Below, in pieces: positions 39,601 to 49,660 of a stretch of DNA of 64,000 nt. The DNA comes from Dipetalonema caudispina. Taxonomy: Eukaryota; Nematoda; Chromadorea; Rhabditida; Onchocercidae. The position numbers and the translations under genes were made by a program. The number at the start of each line of letters is the position of its first letter. Position 1 is the first letter of the stretch. Under the pieces are notes generated by a model. The model saw only the letters and a list, made by a program, of their open reading frames with translations, did not search any database and was not told the origin of the DNA. The stretch is taken from positions 1-64,000 of the forward strand of contig JABVXV010000122.1 in assembly GCA_013365325.1 (NCBI GenBank), in the 5' to 3' direction.

Positions 39601-42087
39601 ACAATGATAATTATTTTCAAATATATCAAATTTTTAAATATAAGAAATGAAAAAGAGAAATGTATGATAGATGAAGCTGTCTGAAAATGATAAATAATAT
39701 CTACGAATCAATGATGCAATTATCATTTTAATCTAATTTATGATGATATGAGCAAATAAGTGGAAAAATTTCATGTTACCATAAATTTCATACAAATATT
39801 TTTATGAAAAAGAATTTCACACTATGTTAAATTAATTTTAATGAGGAAAAATTTCATGCTATGTGAATTTTTTGCAAATATTTTTTCTTTCTTTTGTTTT
39901 TTTTTTTTCTATTTTACAAAAAAAGAAAAAATGACAGAAAAATTAATGTAAATTGTTAGGAAATAAAGACAAAAATTGATGATAATACTAATTAAATTTC
40001 ATTAATGCAAACTTTTTTTTTTTTTTTGTTTTCCCAATAATTTCACTCTAAACGATAAAAAAATTCAGAAATTAACAATTTTCATTACTTAAATTAAAAA
40101 CTATTTAATGTATGCTAATATTATATTAGCATTTTAATTTGTTAATAAATGATTGCTATCTTAATTAAGTCTGGATCAGGAATTATTTTTGCATAAAAAA
40201 AAAAAAAAAAAAAAAAAAAACGAGAAAAAAGAAGAAGAGAAAAATAAAACATTACATAACATTTACTAATAATAAATTCTTGTTTTTTCTTTTTTTCTCT
40301 CTCTCTCTCTCTTTTTAAATATTTTTAATTTGAAATTAAAATTTTTTGATAGGTTTATATTATTTTATCTTATTGGCAATAATTGGTTCATCAACAGTTA
40401 CCACATCAATGTTCGTTTTTTTGGAAAAAGATTTAAGATGTAACAATCATATACCATGGTATTTACATTGGCTTTCATTCGATATAAATATTGGATTTTT
40501 ACGGTAATAATCCTTTTTTTTTTAATCAAATTAATTAAATTTATTTTGTTTAAATAATTAATTTAATAAAAATTTTTCCTACGATATAAATTAGTAGCAT
40601 TTTATTTACATAAAATATACTAACTAACATTTGGTTTTTATTGTTGTTAGATCGATTTGAAATTAAATAACAATTTATAGATGAATAAAAAATTTGATTG
40701 TAATATTTATTTAAAATGTTTAATTTATTACTGTATATTTATGCTTATTTTAGTCCTATTCCATCGAATAATATCAATAAACGGCTTTTTGTACGTGTAA
40801 GTTCATTCATTTTAATCAATTTTCAATTATATACAAATAATTAACATCGAATAATTTAATGTAAATTAAATTTTGCATGAATTCATAAATTAATTTTTCA
40901 GTAATTTAATATGTTAATAATTATCCTTTCAGAAATTTGGTTTAAAAATTTTTTTTTTTTTTTAACTGGATAACATATATATATATATGTATATATACAC
41001 TTTGTTATCATAGATAATAAATATTTCCAACAACAATAATTATCTTTATTTGATTGCAATATAAATTCTAGTATTTGTTTACCCTTCAATAATCATATAT
41101 AAATTAATTAAAATAAAAAATGAAATTAGGATTACAGAATGATTCAGCAAGGCTTTCTCCACCAGCTGTACTTAGAGGACGATTTGCTGTAACATCAAAT
41201 TTGATGACAGATTATGATGATATTGAACAGGTATGCAATCAATCATGGGAATATTTGATTGATACAATAAGAAATATCGAAGCATCTGTTAATGCAATAC
41301 GGTTTGTTCATTAATTACCATTTGAAAATTATTTAATTTTTTTGTTTGGAAAAAGTTAATGAAAAAAAGACCCTAAAAATATCAGAATTATTCTAAATTA
41401 TAGTTTAAATTATATAATTGAATATTTGAGTAAATTTATTTAATCATTTAAAACATAGAAAAATCTTTTTTTTTCATTTTTTCTTTTTTCCTAAATATCG
41501 CTTTAAAATTGTTGGATGAGGAAAAAATTTTCCATTTCCTGAGATTATAAAATACAATTGTAGCAAAGCGCTATTTAAAAAAAGATATGTATAAATCATT
41601 TCTTATTAAAATAATTCTATTCAAATTAAATTATCAAAAACAATGTGATACATCTAACATAATTTAGATTGTCGGATAATTTAAACTTCTTCAAAAAAAA
41701 AAAAAAAAAATTAATTAAATCCTACAGTATTTTCTAGCTCTATCTCCTAAGTTTTTTTAAAAATTTTCGGAAATACCAAAGACTTGAATATTTTTTAATC
41801 AATTACATTCATCCAAATACTTGATTAATGGAATTATTGCTCATAAAATTTTTAGCGCTGAAATGATGAATCTTTTGCCAAAAGACAATTTGCAAAATAG
41901 ATGGCAACGAGTGATTCGTCGTCTTGAAATTATTTCGCTATCATTTTATGTTTTATTGGTTGCCGTAACAGTGTTTCTTTTCTTTTATCATGATTGGTAT
42001 TGCGCGATTGGACATAGCCCATGTGGCCAAGCTAACCTCAAGTGCCCATGGATGAAAACTACCCCAACACACCAGTCATGTTTTTAA
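27156..42087 (+). CDS. Nicotinic acetylcholine receptor-like Cys-loop ion channel subunit
   Basis: Pentameric ligand-gated channel subunit of the cell membrane. Twelve in-phase exons (27156-27392, 27950-27994, 36775-36884, 37499-37636, 38063-38186, 38878-38989, 39119-39203, 39331-39470, 40353-40503, 40754-40796, 41138-41301, 41856-42087) give 526 residues. Signal peptide residues 1 to about 22; YHLDL-type start region HSDLLKYYKKGTRPVIHP; ligand-domain motifs WNPNDYDG and DIWIPEFSLYY; Cys-loop C166-x13-C180 with FFPFD; four membrane helices near 256-277, 291-310, 329-356 and 474-497. M2 is preceded by RDAKFRLG and lacks the Pro-Ala-Arg motif of anion channels, so cation selectivity is more likely. 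Loop C has no vicinal cysteine pair, so it would be a non-alpha or orphan subunit. Intron 2 is 8.8 kb and contains another gene on the opposite strand. Confidence 0.95.
27741..27746 (-). terminator. Candidate polyadenylation signal of the nested antisense gene
   Basis: AATAAA on the minus strand, about 280 nt beyond the stop codon of the nested gene. If used, the 3' UTR would cross channel exon 2. Confidence 0.4.
28027..33526 (-). CDS. Secreted EGF-like + ShK + nitrobindin-type domain protein, nested in channel intron
   Basis: Seven minus-strand exons from high to low: 33445-33526, 32543-32662, 32160-32294, 30455-30632, 30071-30219, 28902-29005, 28027-28158; all phases match, 299 residues. 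Signal peptide 1 to about 20. EGF-like domain about 31-67 with six cysteines (ending CRCPSGRMGIMC). ShK domain about 69-111 (CQDIYKSCERW... CAESCGIC). From about 114 a nitrobindin/THAP4-type beta barrel begins with PLPPILEPISWIIGRW. It continues through GKPFRELTGFQEY and ends at HYHLKK, where the family has its haem-ligand histidine. A basic 43-residue tail follows. A TAG lies just inside the intron after the ShK exon, so an EGF-ShK-only product is possible. Function unknown; haem or nitric oxide binding is suggested only by the barrel family. Confidence 0.84.
34985..35260. repeat. Degenerate tandem repeat around GATAAAATTTAAA
   Basis: Four to five imperfect units, each starting ATTGATAAAATTTAA or similar and followed by a TCATAATTATT-like stretch, at uneven 40-70 bp spacing within the large channel intron. 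Confidence 0.5.
36577..36617. repeat. Thymine homopolymer region
   Basis: Near-continuous T run in the channel intron, about 160 bp upstream of exon 3. Confidence 0.8.
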
Positions 42088-42460
42088 GCTTTTTGGACAT
42101 TAATTTGATGCAAAAGTTGAATGCTGATGACTATTAAATTTCACTTCATTCTTATGTTTAACCTAAAATTCTTCCAGAAACAATATACCTGATGATTAAA
42201 ATTATTTCAAGATAAGGTCTATTTATAAAATTAACAATATTTAGATTGCAAATAGAACTGATCCTCTATTATCATGATGCATGAAATAATGACAAATACG
42301 TCCTAACTGATAAAATTTCTTCAAACTCATCGGTTTTGTTCATTTTGTGCAATATAAAACATTTCTACCCTGTAAGAACTACGCATAAATAACCGTGACT
42401 GAAATTATCCAAATTTCCGTGTCCTAATGATAATATATAATTCATTTGTAAGCAGAGCAG

Positions 42461-42466
42461 AATAAA
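42461..42466 (+). terminator. AATAAA signal of the channel gene
   Basis: Canonical signal 374 nt after the channel stop codon, facing the opposing rpl-38 signal 31 bp further on. Confidence 0.65.
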
Positions 42467-42496
42467 GTGTGAACTACAACTGATTGAAAAGGTTTG

Positions 42497-42502
42497 TTTA
42501 TT
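42497..42502 (-). terminator. AATAAA signal of rpl-38
   Basis: Minus-strand AATAAA about 94 nt past the rpl-38 stop codon. Confidence 0.7.
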
Positions 42503-42595
42503 CAAGTGTTATACAGTAAATCATGCAGGAATTGAAATTAGCACATCACACCGTAACCGAAATCAACACAAGATATGCAACCGGAACCATATCTA

Positions 42596-43321
42596 TTATT
42601 TCAACTCTTTTACTTGAAGACCTGGCGGCAATGACTGTTTCAGTTTTTCAGCCTTTTCTTTGTCCTGAAAATGGGAATTTCTTTTCTATTTGAGGAATTA
42701 TACTTCCATATGAATTGAAAAATCGACCTGGTGAATTTCAATTACATACTACTTCTAGCAAAACATTCCGAACAACCTTCGGATATATCTCTTGAACTTC
42801 TCAACAAGATAAAGTATTCTTCCAGAAATCTGGCCGAGTGAGAAACATTCTGAAGAAACTTTCCCACATTCCACCAATGTTGTCTGCTTTTATGGATTCA
42901 AAGTGGTACATAGACAGGGAAGCAATTAAGCCTTTTTGCATCCTCCTGATTTCCTAACCGATATGTACAATCAATACTAACATAATCAAGTCACTCACTA
43001 CCGGAAATTCACTGTTGCATATAAAATCCAACAGAAGAAGCTAGCTTCAGAAGTAGAATATTTAAAGATTGAATTACTATTCAACCAAAGATGACCAGAA
43101 CAACTGAACTTGAACTAATTTCATCTCATGCGAAGCAAAAAAAAAAGAAGGATGGTTATAACTAGAATATTGTTTACCTGGATAACAAGAGTATAGAGAT
43201 ATTTGCTGCATCGCACCTTAAATTTTACATTATCCGGATTTTTCTTAATTTTCACCGATTTCGCATCCTTCCTTCGAGCAGTCATCAGGAATTCCTTGAT
43301 TTCTGTTATCTGCCGAGGCAT
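42596..43321 (-). CDS. rpl-38: 60S ribosomal protein L38 (eL38)
   Basis: Small component of the large cytosolic ribosomal subunit. Two exons, 43178-43321 and 42596-42664, give 70 residues, the usual eukaryotic L38 length. The start [12 protein letters not shown], the middle [19 protein letters not shown] and the end [11 protein letters not shown] match L38 along the whole length. A TTTTAG acceptor lies 11 nt before the ATG, which would fit trans-splicing of a spliced leader or a 5' UTR intron. The gene converges on the ion-channel gene. Confidence 0.98.
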
Positions 43322-44709
43322 TTTTGGCAATCCTAAAAGGAAATGGAAAAAAAAATACCGTACACAAATAAGTATCACTGTCAATTGTGGAGAAGTAATT
43401 CCAGAATCATACATGAGTCATTAAAATTATAGTGGATACAGCCAATACTTAATCTCAACCTTTCACACAATCTCTTACTCTCATTCCGGCACTTCGAAAA
43501 TAGTAATGCCTTCATATTATTTCATTTTCTAATCCATCCCAAATTCTTCATCTTCTGGATCATATTAACTTACGAAATCCGGCTGATTACGTCTACCCAG
43601 ACTAGCGCGACTCTCATTTCCTTCACTCTCACTTCGAAAGTGATGATACTTTCAACACACGAATACATTACTCTCTCCTTCAATTCGATATAAAACCGCC
43701 ATATTCCGGATCAGGAAAACTTGCCAACCCGTTTGAAAACCCGGTCCACCAACATCCCTACCTAACAAATCATCCCCCCTCCCAACCCTGTCTACACGGC
43801 AATGTCTCCCAGCCCAAAATCGCTAGGCTTCGTACGGATGGTACTGTATGTTCGAAGTTTAAGTATAGGTTAACGTGAAATGAAATGTTCGGGCGTACGT
43901 TATGGTTTCGAATTTGGTGCATTAATTTTGAAAATTGTCCGGTAGTTTGTTGTTTCCTTATTGACTACTTTGGATTAGCTTATCGCGGGATTTTCTGAGG
44001 TATTTGAGGAATTTATTGTGAGAATTACACAGATTTTAATTATATGAAAAGAATTTGGCAAAAAATATCCTACAAAATTAACCAAGAATTGTTAATGATT
44101 AAATTTATTTTTATAAAATTCAATTTTGAAATTTCCTGACAACATAATCATTCCGATTTATTTACTTAATCGTCAAAATTTGAAATAATCTGATCGTACT
44201 TTTTATAGTTGGATTACTTTCGATTACATTATTTTCAGACATTCCTTGATGGAAAAGTTTAAGTTAATAGATGTGAGGAATAGAAACTAAAATCATTTTC
44301 TTATTTGGTATAGCAATAAAATATTTGGATAAATTTGTGTTTGCTCACCGTATATAGTACATTGTGCAGATGGGTATAGATAAATTTGCGTATGTTTGTA
44401 TTATTTTATTGTATTGATCTGATCACTTTCGGTCTACATAATTATCAAAATTTAAAAGCAGGCTAGGTTTACATGATTGTGTTGCACTGCAATGAAGTTA
44501 GTTTACAGTGTTACATGTATGCGTGAAGTATGAAAAAAAAAAAGAAACTCGAAGGTATGGATATATTCCATTTTTCTAAAGTATGCATTTTCATAAAGAT
44601 GAAGTTCATGATATGTTTTAAAATTTAGAAGTTCCATTTTAGCTTGCAGTAATCACGTTAGAAGGATTCGGTTGGATCTCATTTGTGAATAGAGTGATAG
44701 TTTACCTGT
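43322..44709. other. Divergent intergenic region
   Basis: Separates rpl-38 (-) from the Borealin-like gene (+). The stretch about 43700-43870 is C-rich compared with its surroundings and probably belongs to the rpl-38 promoter. No gene seen. Confidence 0.65.
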
Positions 44710-46620
44710 ATGGCGCAATCTGATCATGTATTCGAACGGATTCAAGAGTGGAAGACGAACTTCGAGAAACAGGGTGTGTTAGTCATGCATTAAGATTAAG
44801 GGATGATTGTTCTAGTTGTTTCTCTGATGAATGATTAATCTGATTATCAAGAATTTATATTCAGCCATCTACTGGTAGTGCTTAGTAGTTCGAGTGATAG
44901 TCATCCTCTTTGTAAGTTGAGTTATTGAGGAGCCGAAGCTCATCAATTAAAAGTAAACTTTATGACTTATTCACTTAGATAAACGTGAAAAATTAATGTT
45001 CGCATAGATCAGACTTCGATCGGGTTTGTTAGTCTTTTAGGTGAAGCAAAATTAGCGGAAATTCAACAACTAATTGATATAAATGGTGTTCTCGAAGCGT
45101 ATTTCCAGGAAATTGATCAGCTGCCCGAAGTAAGTTTATTGTTAAATTCGGCAACATTAGTCCTTTTCTGTCTAAATCTTGTTAATTAGTTAATTTCTGA
45201 AAAAAGCGAGGATAAATATGCTTTACACGCATAATGTCCAACATGTTAAAGCGTCTTTTTTTTTCGTCACAAAGAAAACGCTTTATCATGCTGGACATTG
45301 TCTGACTTTAGCAGGCTAATCTGAGGTTTTCGAGAAAAATGCTCCATCTTCCTTTGATAGTATGTAGCCATGGTCATTGCTACAACGTAGCTTTCTGGAT
45401 TAGATATATGGGAGTTTTGAACAGTGAAAAGAAAGAATACTGGAATTGTTGGTGCGAACTGTTATTATCAGCTTTCAGAAACTCCGCAAAAGCAGTCTCT
45501 ACGAATTCATTTCAACATGTGAGGCTACTGGTAATTTTTTGCAAATCGAATACCTTCCTATTCTTATGATCAAATTTACTTCCAAAAAGATTAGCAGATT
45601 TTAATATTTCATTAATTAAATGAATTTGATTTCTGTTGGAAATCTTCACTCAAAAAACATTTTAGATGCTGTTATCGACGAACCTGTCGGTGAGCCTAGT
45701 GTTAGTCAAGAAATTGCAAACAGATCCGGAGTGGAACAGAAATCAAGCACTTGGGCAGACCGGCTTCGACGGCCACGAAAATTAGCTGAACCATCTCACA
45801 CACTGTCGGACATAAGGACTCCAGCGTGAGTTTAATTTTTGAAAACCCTTTTGTTTATATAAAAAATATTTCGGCTAAAAAATTCTTTCTAGCCACAATC
45901 TTCTAATATGCTTATGGAAAGCGTTTGTATGAAGAAGAGGATAATGCTTTTTCTTTTTTCTGGAAAGCCTTCTCTTTTCCTTTCACCATTTGGTTGGTAA
46001 TATTTAGGTACAGAAATCCCAAACCCATCGTATTGAAAACGCCTGCTGGGAATGTCCGTGTGCCGCGAGCTATAACGCCAAAAGTTCAAGACGGGTGAGT
46101 TAAATATCTTTTCAAATTTAATATTATATGTTTTTTTAGGCATCAAACTGAAACATCGTACTGTATAAAATTGCTCATGAAGCTGAATTTTTTATTCCCA
46201 TTAAAAAACGAAAAAATTCGGATTCAAATCAGTTGAATTCAGATTTCAATTTCCAGTGATGATATTAAATTTCGAGCTCTGCGTCGAGAGGAAGTGGCAT
46301 TCTCAGTTGCCGGCACACCAGTGGTTGCAGGAAACGAAACAGAGGGCGATGAAAATGTCTTCCTTGTCAACGAGGTTTTTTCCATGATTTTGAATCTGGA
46401 ATTTTTGCAAATCTTTGAGAAGTTGAGCCTTTCAAAGAATTTTAGAGATTTCTTATTTCTATAGGCGTTCGGTTAGTGTTCTGTACTTTGCATTACCTTA
46501 GTTTTTCAGCTGCTTCATGCAAGAGATGAAGAATTAACTCCACAGACTCGGAACGTTGTGCAAGGAATGAAGCAGCTAATCGGTCGAATCCGTACCAGCG
46601 AGATCCCTGAGCATATCTAG
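44710..46620 (+). CDS. Borealin/CSC-1-like chromosomal passenger complex subunit
   Basis: Seven in-phase exons (44710-44773, 45041-45129, 45479-45530, 45666-45825, 46008-46094, 46257-46374, 46510-46620) give 226 residues. The N-terminal 60 residues are helical and charged (QEWKTNFEKQGEAKLAEI, IDQLPE), where Borealin binds INCENP and Survivin. A basic Ser/Pro-rich middle carries TPAGNVRVPRAITP. The C-terminal REEVAFSVAGTPVVAG closely resembles the EEIAFSVNGSPLVLAG-type segment I recall from nematode CSC-1. If right, the product helps place Aurora B kinase on inner centromeres in mitosis. The assignment rests on this motif and overall layout, not on strong full-length similarity. AATAAA at 46668-46673 ends the gene. 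Confidence 0.7.
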
Positions 46621-46667
46621 ATTCATATATTTCTATTTACTAGCTTGAAAGCTCTGTAGAATCTTAT

Positions 46668-46673
46668 AATAAA
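46668..46673 (+). terminator. AATAAA signal of the Borealin-like gene
   Basis: Canonical signal 48 nt after the stop codon. Confidence 0.65.
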
Positions 46674-46863
46674 AGAGTATGTTTTACTAGTTAGGCATCT
46701 GTACTGCATCATGTTTATCGTGCATTGCCATGCATTTGAGTCTATGCTGGCATTCAAGATCTACTTCGAATAATTTACTCACAATCTGCAATAGCAAAAT
46801 GCCACAAATTTGCCTGTTATGTATCTCAGTTGTAGTTGATCTTTAAATATTTTGCTGCTTCTA

Positions 46864-47404
46864 TTATTTACGTGTCATTTTATATTTATTGGCATTAAAT
46901 CTCCATCTAAAGTTTGGTTGTCCTTCCAGGAAGTACTTGTCTTTATAGAAAGGGATGGAGATCCTATGATCATAAACTTGAGTTAGGATTAACTTGGATT
47001 TGTATCCTTTGACGTATCTCTGGATATACTGCCTTATGAATTTGTCTTTGAATTTGATGTGTCTCTCTCTTATTTGAATACAATTATTTAATGCATCTAT
47101 CAGCTGTCGCTGTTCCATTGACCTAAAAGGATTCACTGATTAGATTAGTAAATAACAAAAAATAGCATTTGTACATATTTCTTTATGCAACAATTATTAG
47201 TGTTTTAATGATACAGCAATGTTTTTTTTTTTTTTTTTTTACTTCTGAAGATTTAAATGTATGTCATAGTTTGGAAAGAGTAATGAAAAAATACAAAACG
47301 CATTTTGAGATGGTAATCATGTGATTATTTTTAGCAATATCATAGCTCGACATCGGAAGTCTTTTACATTCCAGTGATGTTACTCACTTGTTCCTCGTAT
47401 TCAT
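46864..47404 (-). CDS. Unidentified 91-residue basic protein
   Basis: Two minus-strand exons: a 17-nt first exon (47388-47404, ATG, MNTRN) with donor GTGAGT, then 46864-47122 after a TTTTAG acceptor. The junction keeps frame and the product is 91 residues, rich in Lys, Arg, Tyr and Phe (KFKDKFIRQYIQRYVKGYK; IPFYKDKYFLEGQ). No signal peptide or membrane segment. I do not recognise the family; size and charge would suit a nucleic-acid or ribosome-associated protein, but that is a guess. It sits between two cell-cycle/RNA genes and is divergent from snr-1, only 292 bp between start codons. Confidence 0.6.
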
Positions 47405-47696
47405 TAAATTCCTACTGCATTTATACAGTTTCATTAACGATTTCATCATTTATATGGCATCGTTATTTTATAAATTTGTAGTAATGCGTATAAAGTATTT
47501 TCACAATGCAGTGGATTATGCGTGCGGTAGTTTGAACCATTGTGACTTATATGTCAATATTTCTTTAATTTGGGATTCTAACCATGTAGTGTGATAATGA
47601 AACTACTGAAATTAGATCGTTGACAGTATTTTCGTCATCATTCATTCTCGGCAACTTTCTGCTATTATATTTTTTAGTTTATTTGACAGGTTCACA
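47405..47696. promoter_or_regulatory. Probable shared divergent promoter
   Basis: 292 bp between the start codons of the 91-residue gene (-) and snr-1 (+). An acceptor-like TTTGACAG lies 7 nt before the snr-1 ATG, consistent with a spliced-leader site. Confidence 0.5.
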
Positions 47697-48613
47697 ATGA
47701 CTGCTATTGGTGTTCCGATTAAAATTTTGCATGAAGCTGAAGGTCATGTTATTACACTCGAAACGACGATTGGCGAAGTATACCGTGGTAAATTGAATGA
47801 GGTAATTTTCATTAAATTTTTTTTGAGGACGATAACTTTTGATACCTTTATTGGTTGAATTGTAGTTTCAACATAGGGAAATCTATTGCATATAATGACC
47901 AAATGATCTGAATAAATTTATTTCATTTCACTTCGAATAAAATCGTAAATAATAAACGATTCAGCCGGAGAAAACCTGATTGCAGGATATTATTGTTTCA
48001 CCATTTCAGGCAGAGGATAACATGAACTGTCAAATGAGCGAAGTAACGGTGACTTATCGGGATGGAAGGACACATCATTTGGACAACGTTTTTATTCGTG
48101 GATCAAAGATTCGGTTTATGATTTTACCGGATATGTTGAAAAACGCACCAATGTTCAAGAATATTGGACGAGCCCAAAAAGGAGCTGTTGGTATGGGAAT
48201 GGGAGATAACCGTGATGGACGTGGTCTTCGAGGTAAACCATTTAGTGGTAGCAAAAATTGTAATCCTTATCATGTGATATGAAGCTTGCTTAACCCATTA
48301 AAGATATTTCAGATAAGGATTTTAGGGGGCTTGTTCATTTTTAACCGGACTTAAAGTTAAAGTGGGAATTATAATGAAACTTACAGTGTTAGATCCACTT
48401 CAGTGGTTTTAATGTCAGTGAAAGATTTAAGAAGTATTAAGACAATTTTTCGTCATTTTATTTCGTCTTTTGCTCGGTCATTAGTCTTTTCTTTAAATCA
48501 TTGCATCTCTTTTTTCACTTTCAGGGCGTGGCACTGCATTTCGGGGACGTGGTGGCCCACGTGGCAATCAGCGCGGTCCAGGAGGAATGCCACGGCCTCA
48601 GTTCCGAGGATGA
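47697..48613 (+). CDS. snr-1: Small nuclear ribonucleoprotein SmD3
   Basis: Core Sm-ring protein of spliceosomal snRNPs, nuclear. Three in-phase exons, 47697-47801, 48010-48232 and 48525-48613, give 138 residues. The start [20 protein letters not shown], the Sm1 motif ([12 protein letters not shown]) and the Sm2 motif ([18 protein letters not shown]) match SmD3. The C-terminal tail is Arg-Gly rich ([14 protein letters not shown]), as expected for symmetrical arginine methylation and SMN binding. Confidence 0.98.
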
Positions 48614-49660
48614 TCCATTGGTCTCTTTTATGCACTTTGTGTTTTGTTTTTGTGTTGGTTCTTTTTCTTTGTTCATTCATTTTTTCCAAAACTGATTGTA
48701 TTCGACTACAAGACTAATGAGAAAGCGGATTCGTGGGCTTTGAGAGCTCAAGTTATTTAATGTTTTTTTTGGATATAATCGATTTTTTCGATGCTTCATA
48801 TGATAAAGAGAAGAATGTGGAGATTTTTTATATGGTTATTGGAAAATTAATTAACTTTCTGTCAGTCATGTTATTTAAAATTATAACTAAGCCTAATTGT
48901 TCTCAGAAAAGATTTTGAATCCGAAGAATTGGCAAATATTGCACTTCAATTAATGTGTTGTATTTATTTGCATAAATCTGTTTCTTGGAAAAGTCGTGTT
49001 TTTCATTTAAAAAGTATTCACCTGTTTAAAGCTGTTACATTTTTCCCAGAGCAGTGCCAAATCACCATTGTCATAACTTATTATCGCATAACTGGAAGTA
49101 TTAGGATTTCCAGGCTGATAGCAAGTATTATATTTTTAATTTATTTGCAATGGGTAATATTTGTAACAACCTGTTACCAACCTAAGCTTTCCTCTGCTTG
49201 CAATGACTTGTGTTTTAAGCTATGGAGCAAAGAAGCTACTTAATAGCGGTTGAAGATTATAACGAAGAAGAGTACAGAAACATCGGGAAAGGAACTTCAT
49301 AGTGATCGTTGATCGATACTTTTTTTTGTAAATGTCAGTAGATACCTGACACTCTGCCATTAGGATTTAGCATTCCAAAACATTCCGGATATAATTGTGG
49401 CCAGTTCTTAAATACTTTTAGATTTCATATATCTCGAAATAAGGACTTAGAAAATCAAACAAAGCGTGCTTCAGGAATAGCCACTGTTCCTTATATCTCA
49501 GGAATCTAGGCTATCTTCTAAGGAAATTTCAGATTTCTAACATTCGTACAAACGAGTCTCTTTTGCTTCTTCTTAATCATTGGATGAATTATTCAAATAT
49601 ATCAATTATATTCAGATTTACTCAGAAAAGAGGGTATTAGATGATATTGGATTGGTCACA
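48614..49660. other. snr-1 3' UTR and spacer
   Basis: About 1 kb between snr-1 and the NDC1 gene on the same strand. Open frames here have no coding character. No AATAAA was found close to the snr-1 stop. Confidence 0.6.

Noticed and set aside
48403..48717. Open frames on both strands overlapping the end of snr-1
   Set aside because: Shadows of the Arg-Gly exon and 3' UTR of snr-1.
49580..49660. Upstream in-frame ATG of NDC1
   Set aside because: An acceptor-like TTCAG lies between it and the chosen ATG, suggesting a leader splice; kept only as an alternative start.
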